A stretch of DNA of 5,211 nt from Spirochaetaceae bacterium (GTDB lineage Bacteria > Spirochaetota > Spirochaetia > DSM-27196 > SLAA01): assembly GCA_003564775.1 (NCBI GenBank), contig PXEI01000036.1:1-5211 (forward strand), written 5' to 3'. Of this stretch, positions 1 through 4,287 are shown in pieces. The notes beneath the pieces were generated by a model. It did not search any database. It had not been told where the DNA came from and saw only the letters and a program-made list of their open reading frames with translations. Both the position numbers and the translations under genes were made by a program. Positions within the stretch are counted from its first letter, which is position 1. Every line of letters starts with the position of its first letter.

Positions 1-255
1 GAGATTGCAACTTGCGGATGCCGCCGATAGTGCCGCTTTCAGGCGGCCGTGATTGTCTCCAACTACCGTATGACGGTACACACCAACGCCTAGATCAGCC
101 AGGCGAGAACCCAGGTACGCTGCGTTCGTGTTCACCACCTGACCCAACAGAAGCTCGGTTCCAACACAGATGATCTCGGCTGTCATGGCAGTTACTGGAG
201 ACCCCGACGTGGCGTCCTGAGCAATGCTTCTTGCTTCCGGTTGGTTCATACTCAT
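1..255 (-). CDS. cinA: CinA family protein (competence/damage-inducible protein A), N-terminal part, runs off left edge
   Basis: Translated leftward from the ATG at 186, the first 62 residues begin MTAEIICVGTELLLGQ, continue VNTNAAYL and include TVVGDN. These are hallmark motifs of the CinA N-terminal domain (COG1058, molybdopterin-binding-like fold). In well-studied members this domain has ADP-ribose pyrophosphatase activity and is often followed by a PncC domain that deamidates NMN to NaMN; that part lies outside the window. The frame stays open through the left edge. The start is ambiguous. Family N-termini normally begin at the position matching the ATG at 186. However, the frame is open further upstream, and the ATG at 255-253 overlaps the larB stop in a 4-base ATGA, implying coupled translation and a 23-residue N-terminal extension. 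Neither start has a convincing Shine-Dalgarno sequence. I give the coupled start; the family is secure, the start is not. Confidence 0.93.
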   Translation of the reverse strand, partial: MSMNQPEARSIAQDATSGSPVTAMTAEIICVGTELLLGQVVNTNAAYLGSRLADLGVGVYRHTVVGDNHGRLKAALSAASASCNL

Positions 256-1001
256 GCGCGGTTCATGGTACCGGCTATGTATCCGGCTCCGAAACCATTG
301 TCGATATTGACTACCGCGACACCAGAGGCGCAGCTGTTCAACATGGTCAACAGTGCGGAAAGCCCCCCGAAAGAAGCCCCATAACCTACACTAGTTGGCA
401 CCGCGATTACCGGCCGATCAACCAAGCCTCCAACCACACTGGCAAGCGCACCTTCCATTCCAGCAACAACAATAACGACCCGCGCTTGACGAATGCGCTC
501 CATACGAGCAAAGAGGCGGTGAATGCCAGCTACACCTACGTCGTAAATCCTGTCAACCTCATTCCCAAACGCTGCGGCGGTCTCAGCGGCTTCCTCAGCA
601 ACCGCCTGATCCGAGGTGCCCGCACTCACTACCGCAATAGAGCCCATAGTCACCGGGAGCTCTCCGCGTTGCACCAGGACTGTGCGGGCAGCGTGGTTGT
701 AAACCGGCTCCTCACCGGCGACAGCCCGTATTGCCTCGTAACATGCTTGATCAGCACGCGTGGCAAGAACTGTGTTGTCATAAGCGAGCATAGACTCTGC
801 GATCCGCCCCACTTGCTCCGGTGTTTTACCGGCACAGTAGATCACCTCAGGGAACCCTTGTCGCAAGGCCCGATGGTGATCAACCTTGGCAAAGCCCAAG
901 TCTTCAAAGGGTAAACTCCGAAGTTTATCAAACGCCTGCTCAGGAGTTGTGTTACCAGCCGCAACCTGTTCCAACAAAGATTGAATAGCCGAATTAGTCA
1001 T
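252..1001 (-). CDS. larB: LarB, nickel-pincer cofactor biosynthesis: NaAD carboxylase/hydrolase
   Basis: This 249-residue protein has the full LarB architecture: a helical N-terminal region (about 1-115) and a C-terminal domain related to PurE (AIR carboxylase, about 119-249). In the characterised family LarB carboxylates C5 of the pyridinium ring of NaAD and cleaves the phosphoanhydride, giving the dicarboxylated mononucleotide that LarE then sulfurates. Visible family motifs are VVSAGTSDQAVAEEA (124-138), VAGMEGALASVVGGL (179-193), PVIAVPTSVGYGASFGGL (197-214) and NSCASGVAVVNIDNGFGAGY (222-241). Cys224 in NSC is the likely counterpart of the cysteine that forms a covalent adduct with the substrate in the Lactobacillus enzyme. 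The ATG at 1001 has an excellent GAGGAG ribosome site (1012-1007, spacing 5) located inside the end of larC, and overlaps the larC stop by 4 bases (ATGA). The stop in turn overlaps the cinA start. Soluble; no membrane segment or signal peptide. Confidence 0.96.
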   Translation of the reverse strand: MTNSAIQSLLEQVAAGNTTPEQAFDKLRSLPFEDLGFAKVDHHRALRQGFPEVIYCAGKTPEQVGRIAESMLAYDNTVLATRADQACYEAIRAVAGEEPVYNHAARTVLVQRGELPVTMGSIAVVSAGTSDQAVAEEAAETAAAFGNEVDRIYDVGVAGIHRLFARMERIRQARVVIVVAGMEGALASVVGGLVDRPVIAVPTSVGYGASFGGLSALLTMLNSCASGVAVVNIDNGFGAGYIAGTMNRA

Positions 1002-2356
1002 GAAGTCTCCTCATCTACAGCGACTTTTGCAGTGGGTTTGTACTCGAGCGTCGCTTCATCACATGCCTTCAGCGCGGCCACCCTCACCGCCTGTAAAGAT
1101 ACACCATGCTGTTGAGCCAGTGCTCTACAGTCGTCGTACTCCGGCTTGAGCTTGAGTACTGCTCCGTCGCGATAGGCGATCTTCACTCGAACTCGTCCAT
1201 ACTCGCAGTCCACCGCTACCGAGTTGCGCTCAAGCGCCGGACGAGACACTCTGCTTACCCGCACCCCAAGCGAGGTCGACTCACCAAGCACAACATCTAT
1301 GCAGGCGTCTTTCCGCGACTCGGAGCACAGACACGAAAGGGTAACAGCGGGCCGAGTTTTTTTCATAATAATGGGGGTCAACCAGACATCCATTGCTCCT
1401 GCCTCAAACAACCGGTCCACCAGATAGTCGTAGTCCTCAGCAGGCATATCGTCAATGTTGGTTTCCACCTGTAGATACTCCCCCGAGTCCGGTCTGCGTC
1501 CTGGAGCCGGTAGGCCTTCGGCCTGCCCGAAGAACACCCGCAAGACGTTAGCGACCTCGTTGTCGTTTCCACCTATGCCATAACCAACAGCTTTCACCTG
1601 CATGGCCAGACCGTTGTCAAAAGCCTCTGCAAGTGTTCGCACAATAGCCGCCCCGGTGGGCGTCGTGAGCTCTTTATCTACCGGACCGCTCCGCACTGGG
1701 ACATCTCGCAGTATCTCGGCGGTTGCTGGTGCTGGGACCGGAAGCAACCCATGCGCTGCTCGCACGGTACCCCCGCCAAGTCGTATCTCTGAGCACTCCA
1801 CCCGGTCAACACCCAGCAGTTCAAGACAGATAGCGGCTCCAACTATGTCGACAATTGCATCAACCGCGCCAACTTCGTGAAAGTGCACCTGATCTACTGG
1901 AACCCCGTGCACCTTAGCTTCCGCAACTCCAAGTCGCTCAAAGATAGCAACAGCTCGATGCTTCACCGATGCCGAGAGTTGGCTGTTGGTGATAATTCCT
2001 CGGATCTCGGTGAGTCCGCGGTGATGATGGTGCTCATGCGGTTGGACGCCCTCAACGTCAACGTCATGGTGATGGTGATGATGGTGCTCATGCCCGTGAT
2101 GGTGTCCAGGGTGCTCATGCCCGTGGTGGTGTTCACCTGACTCGGGCGTGGACTCGTTGGTATGCACGATAACACGGGTGCCGGTTATGCCTTTGCGCTC
2201 GTCGCGAAAGATCTCAAGACGGTATCCCTCAACTCCAAGCTTGGCGAGCTCCGCTTCTAGCACCTCAGGTTTCACACCCAAATCAATCATGGCTCCAAGA
2301 TTCATGTCACCGCTAACACCGGAAAAGCAGTCGTAGTAGAGTACTGTGTGCGCCAT
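998..2356 (-). CDS. larC: LarC, nickel-pincer cofactor nickel chelatase (LarC1-LarC2 in one frame)
   Basis: This 452-residue protein starts MAHTVLYYDCFSGVSGDM, the typical LarC N-terminus (YxDCxSGxSGDM). LarC uses CTP to insert nickel into the bis-thiocarboxylated pyridinium mononucleotide, completing the cofactor of lactate racemase and related LarA enzymes. Domain order: LarC1 (about 1-275) with VHFHEVGAVDAIVDIVG (157-173), GGGTVRAAHGLLPVPAPAT (194-212) and ELTTPTGAA (229-237); then LarC2 (about 293-435) with ETNIDDM (298-304), FEAGAMDVWLTPIIMKKTRP (317-336), the nearby cysteines of SCLC (341-344) and PEYDDC (405-410). A histidine-rich insert occupies 76-112. In Lactobacillus plantarum the two halves need a programmed frameshift; here they are one continuous frame. 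The ATG at 2356 is chosen because it matches the family N-terminus and has GAGG at 2364-2361. A TTG at 2410 would add 18 residues but lies inside a likely promoter. The stop overlaps larB (ATGA). Confidence 0.96.
   Translation of the reverse strand: MAHTVLYYDCFSGVSGDMNLGAMIDLGVKPEVLEAELAKLGVEGYRLEIFRDERKGITGTRVIVHTNESTPESGEHHHGHEHPGHHHGHEHHHHHHHDVDVEGVQPHEHHHHRGLTEIRGIITNSQLSASVKHRAVAIFERLGVAEAKVHGVPVDQVHFHEVGAVDAIVDIVGAAICLELLGVDRVECSEIRLGGGTVRAAHGLLPVPAPATAEILRDVPVRSGPVDKELTTPTGAAIVRTLAEAFDNGLAMQVKAVGYGIGGNDNEVANVLRVFFGQAEGLPAPGRRPDSGEYLQVETNIDDMPAEDYDYLVDRLFEAGAMDVWLTPIIMKKTRPAVTLSCLCSESRKDACIDVVLGESTSLGVRVSRVSRPALERNSVAVDCEYGRVRVKIAYRDGAVLKLKPEYDDCRALAQQHGVSLQAVRVAALKACDEATLEYKPTAKVAVDEETS
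2021..2134 (-). other. Histidine-rich metal-binding insert of LarC (coding repeat)
   Basis: LarC residues 76-112 hold 21 histidines in 37 positions, arranged as HHHGHEH, HHHGHEH, a run of seven histidines, then PHEHHHH after a short acidic spacer (DVDVEGVQ). In DNA this is a low-complexity run of CAT/CAC codons, with two near-identical copies of a 21-base unit at 2087-2107 and 2114-2134. His-rich stretches occur in many LarC proteins and in nickel chaperones such as HypB and UreE, where they bind or store nickel. The binding role here is inferred from composition. Confidence 0.85.
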
Positions 2357-2382
2357 TAGTCCTCGCTTCAACCCGGAAGCAT

Positions 2383-2410
2383 AATCTATGCTCAACCGGA
2401 TGAGGGTCAA
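2383..2410 (-). promoter_or_regulatory. Sigma70-like promoter for larC-larB-cinA
   Basis: Read leftward, TTGACC (2410-2405, five of six matches to the -35 consensus) is followed after 16 bases by TAGATT (2388-2383, four of six to the -10 consensus). Transcription would start near 2376, giving a leader of about 20 bases that contains the GAGG ribosome site of larC. This placement supports the 2356 ATG over the upstream TTG. Predicted by eye only. Confidence 0.5.
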
Positions 2411-2510
2411 ATTTGTTTACAGAACAATACCATGGAACTTCAAGCGACACAACGAGTTATTAGTCGTGTCACGTTCTCGACCCGGCAGTCTCAGCCGCCT
2501 ATGCTGGGAA

Positions 2511-2526
2511 GAGGGGACGCAAAATA
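2511..2526 (+). promoter_or_regulatory. Ribosome binding site followed by an ATA codon (candidate non-canonical start of the glutaredoxin-like gene)
   Basis: GAGGGG (2511-2516) is a strong Shine-Dalgarno sequence. Seven bases later, at 2524-2526, stands ATA in the frame of the glutaredoxin-like gene; no ATG, GTG or TTG occurs in that frame between the stop at 2461 and the GTG at 2572. Starting at 2524 would restore the first beta strand, which a 2572 start removes. See the matching finding. Confidence 0.4.
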
Positions 2527-2571
2527 GCCTTTAAGACTAACCCTCTCAAGCCTAACGAGGCCGCCACAGTT

Positions 2572-2793
2572 GTGGGTACAAGTTGGTGCGCAGCAACAAT
2601 GATGGTCCGTCGTTACCTGGATCGCAACGATATCGCCTTTGAGTATCACGATCTGGAGATTGAGTTGGATCTACACAAAACTCTTAGCTGGTTGCTTGGT
2701 GGTGAGGCTCGACACCCAAGCGTATTTCTTGCGGGCACCCTTTTCGTGGAACCAACCCTAGAGGAACTAGGCGCGGCCATTCCCTCCGTCTAA
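2572..2793 (+). CDS. Glutaredoxin/NrdH-like thioredoxin-fold protein with a single active-site cysteine
   Basis: The frame reads VVGTSWCAATMMVRRYLDRN, which aligns by eye with the glutaredoxin family pattern TVYGTSWCxxCxxxKxxLD. It continues through FEYHDLE (second strand) and HPSVFLAG (47-54, cis-proline region, Pro49) to FVEPTLEELGAAI (58-70). Glutaredoxins and mycoredoxins reduce disulfides or mixed disulfides in the cytoplasm. Oddly, the active-site motif is CAAT (Cys6 to Thr9 from the GTG start): the second cysteine is replaced by threonine, so any activity would be monothiol. The GTG at 2572 is the first standard start, but it removes the first beta strand (ATVV just upstream) and has no ribosome site. 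A start at the ATA at 2524 would give an 89-residue protein of normal length with an ideal ribosome site. The gene is divergent from larC and 135 bases upstream of the dehydrogenase on the same strand. Family assignment is good; the substrate is unknown. Confidence 0.8.
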   Translation: MGTSWCAATMMVRRYLDRNDIAFEYHDLEIELDLHKTLSWLLGGEARHPSVFLAGTLFVEPTLEELGAAIPSV

Positions 2794-2860
2794 AATTTGC
2801 CGTCGAGGAACTCATATCGTTACCTTGAAACTACAGGGGATACACAGCAACTATCCGAAT

Positions 2861-2879
2861 GCCTGCCCAAAGGGGCGGC
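2861..2879 (+). other. GC-rich hairpin between the glutaredoxin-like gene and the dehydrogenase gene
   Basis: GCC (2861-2863) pairs with GGC (2877-2879) and GCCC (2865-2868) with GGGC (2873-2876), leaving a one-base bulge (T2864) and an AAAG loop. No T-run follows, so it is a poor intrinsic terminator. It could be an mRNA processing or stability element, or chance. Confidence 0.3.
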
Positions 2880-2928
2880 TGGGTATTTGCAACAGCACAT
2901 CTCAAACAACTCAATGAAGGAGAACTCT

Positions 2929-3684
2929 ATGAAAAACCATTTGGACAAGAAAACAGCGATCATCACAGGTGGCGCCAGTGGAATTGGAGAGGCTACGGTA
3001 CGACACATGGTGCAGGAGGGAGCAAGAGTGCTCATCGCTGACCTGAACAGTGAGACAGGTGAGAAGCTTGCCCAGGAACTCAATACTGGCGGTGACACCA
3101 AGGCGGTTTTCTTCAAGGTAGATGTCACCCAAGAGGATCAAGTCAAAGCTATGGTGCAGAAGGCGAAGTCGGAGTTCGGTAGCGTAGATATCGTCTTTAA
3201 TAACGCCGGGATAGGCCACACAGGCGAGGCTCATGAGTACACCCTGGAAGACTGGAACAAGGTAGTTTCAATAAACTTAACCGGCGTATTTTTGGTAGCC
3301 AAGCACTCAATTGGAGCGATGTTGGAACAGGGCTCCGGTTCGGTTGTAAACTGTGCCTCGATCCTTGGCAATGTCGGACAAGCACAAACTGCGGCCTACT
3401 CAGCTGCCAAAGGTGGCGTGAAGAATCTAACCAAAACTCTTGCACTCGAGTATGCCGACAGAGGCATCCGCGTCAACTCGGTCTCGCCTGGATACATAGA
3501 CACACCCATACTCGCCGAGGCGCCCGAGGAACTCAAACAAGTACTTGTTTCCCGTCATCCATTAGGACGTCTAGGGAAACCAGAAGAGATTGCAGCCGCA
3601 GTTGTATTCCTGGCGTCCGACCAAGCAAGCTTTGTCACCGGCGCTGATTTACTGGTAGACGGCGGGTACACCGCAGGGAAGTAG
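2929..3684 (+). CDS. Classical short-chain dehydrogenase/reductase (SDR family, FabG/glucose-1-dehydrogenase type)
   Basis: This 251-residue protein is a complete classical SDR of normal length, a cytoplasmic Rossmann-fold NAD(P)-dependent oxidoreductase. Visible elements: the cofactor loop TGGASGIG (13-20), Asp38 at the end of the second strand (ADLN), DV at 65-66, NNAG (91-94), catalytic Asn116 in INLTG, Ser144 in NCAS, and Tyr157 and Lys161 in YSAAK. After these come the PGYIDTP motif (187-193), GRLGKPEEIA and the C-terminal FVTGADLLVDGG. An acidic residue at position 38 usually means preference for NAD(H) over NADP(H). The substrate cannot be read from sequence; genes like this are often labelled glucose 1-dehydrogenase or 3-oxoacyl-ACP reductase by similarity. 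The start at 2929 has AAGGAG at 2917-2922 with 6-base spacing and matches the family N-terminus; the frame is open back to a TTG at 2797, but that extension looks non-coding. It probably lies on the same transcript as the glutaredoxin-like gene. Confidence 0.95.
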   Translation: MKNHLDKKTAIITGGASGIGEATVRHMVQEGARVLIADLNSETGEKLAQELNTGGDTKAVFFKVDVTQEDQVKAMVQKAKSEFGSVDIVFNNAGIGHTGEAHEYTLEDWNKVVSINLTGVFLVAKHSIGAMLEQGSGSVVNCASILGNVGQAQTAAYSAAKGGVKNLTKTLALEYADRGIRVNSVSPGYIDTPILAEAPEELKQVLVSRHPLGRLGKPEEIAAAVVFLASDQASFVTGADLLVDGGYTAGK

Positions 3685-3701
3685 CCAAAGCCGACGCGAC
3701 T

Positions 3702-3728
3702 GAGGGTCCGGGATTATTCCCGGCCCTC
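3702..3728. terminator. Strong hairpin between convergent genes, possible bidirectional terminator
   Basis: GAGGG (3702-3706) pairs with CCCTC (3724-3728), and CCGGGA (3708-3713) with TTCCCGG at 3718-3723, with one bulged T (3707) and a 4-base TTAT loop: 11 base pairs in all. It starts 17 bases after the dehydrogenase stop and lies 49 bases beyond the end of the hydrogenase protease gene on the other strand. It lacks a T-tract on either strand, so termination may be inefficient or factor-assisted; it may equally protect the 3' ends of both mRNAs. Confidence 0.5.
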
Positions 3729-3776
3729 CCGCCTCCATAGAGGAAACTACGAGGAAGGCGCATCGTAGGCCGTAAT

Positions 3777-4253
3777 CTAAACCGTGATTGGGGTTTGTAT
3801 CTCGACGGGGTTCTTGAGCCACTCCTTGATAAACTGCTCAACCGCATTGAGATTCTCCAGTGCCTGCTCGGTCATCTCGGCGGCATACTCCCATTCGTAA
3901 CCCTTGATGTGAATCATGTACACCGGGGGCGGCGTTCCGTAGAGCTCAATTGTCAGCCCAACCACCGACTCGGCTGTCATGGAGTGTGTCGAGAATCCTA
4001 TATTGCCTGTCGCCTCTACCTTTGTGACGGCATATGAAGCAATGTCCTCTTTTGAGGCATCGGCAAAGATGACAAGGTCGTGTTCCGAGACGGTATGTGC
4101 GTCCTCGGCCATTAATTGATAGTTTGCGTCGACTTTGATGTCGGAGAGACCCTCCGACTCAACCCAGCCTTCAAGGCGCTCTGCCAACAAAGGCCCCAGG
4201 CCGTCATCTTGACGACCTGGGTTTCCAATTCCATATACGAATACTCGAGGCAT
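3777..4253 (-). CDS. [NiFe]-hydrogenase maturation endopeptidase (HycI/HoxW-type, peptidase family M52)
   Basis: This 158-residue protein has the usual length for the family. It starts MPRVFVYGIGNPGRQDDGLG, the family N-terminal pattern GxGNxxxxDDGxG. Such proteases cut the C-terminal peptide from the hydrogenase large subunit after nickel has been inserted, closing the active site. By eye, the three nickel-sensing positions known from HybD correspond to Asp17 (in DDG), Asp65 (FADAS, 63-67) and His90 (STHSM, 88-92). PPPVYMIHIKGYEWEY matches the conserved strand with its GxE element (GYE). The gene is 34 bases after the large-subunit stop on the same strand, so it very probably processes that subunit. 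The ATG at 4253 fits the family start; the frame is open to 4412, inside the hydrogenase gene, but that part has no family match. The ribosome site is weak (GGAG at 4269-4266, 12 bases away), which suggests dependence on upstream translation. Confidence 0.94.
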   Translation of the reverse strand: MPRVFVYGIGNPGRQDDGLGPLLAERLEGWVESEGLSDIKVDANYQLMAEDAHTVSEHDLVIFADASKEDIASYAVTKVEATGNIGFSTHSMTAESVVGLTIELYGTPPPVYMIHIKGYEWEYAAEMTEQALENLNAVEQFIKEWLKNPVEIQTPITV

Positions 4254-4287
4254 TACTGCTGAAAACTCCGCCACTTCAACATCGCGC

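Noticed and set aside
231..914. Rightward 227-codon open frame opposite larB
   Set aside because: It is antisense to a clearly conserved gene; its translation is low-order and matches no family I know.
1106..1474. Rightward open frames opposite larC
   Set aside because: They are shadows of the conserved larC coding strand with no recognisable domain.
2021..2134. Repeats that could suggest a CRISPR or tandem-repeat array
   Set aside because: The units are histidine codon runs within the larC frame and have no spacer structure.
2357..2410. 18-residue N-terminal extension of LarC from a TTG at 2410
   Set aside because: The family N-terminus matches the ATG at 2356, which has its own ribosome site, and the extension overlaps a credible promoter.
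2477..2505. Possible rightward promoter TCGACC-17-TATGCT for the glutaredoxin-like gene
   Set aside because: Transcription would begin near 2512, inside the ribosome binding site at 2511-2516, so it is unlikely to serve this gene.
2797..2928. 44-residue extension of the short-chain dehydrogenase from a TTG at 2797
   Set aside because: It has no similarity to SDR N-termini, whereas the ATG at 2929 has a perfect AAGGAG site and gives normal family length.
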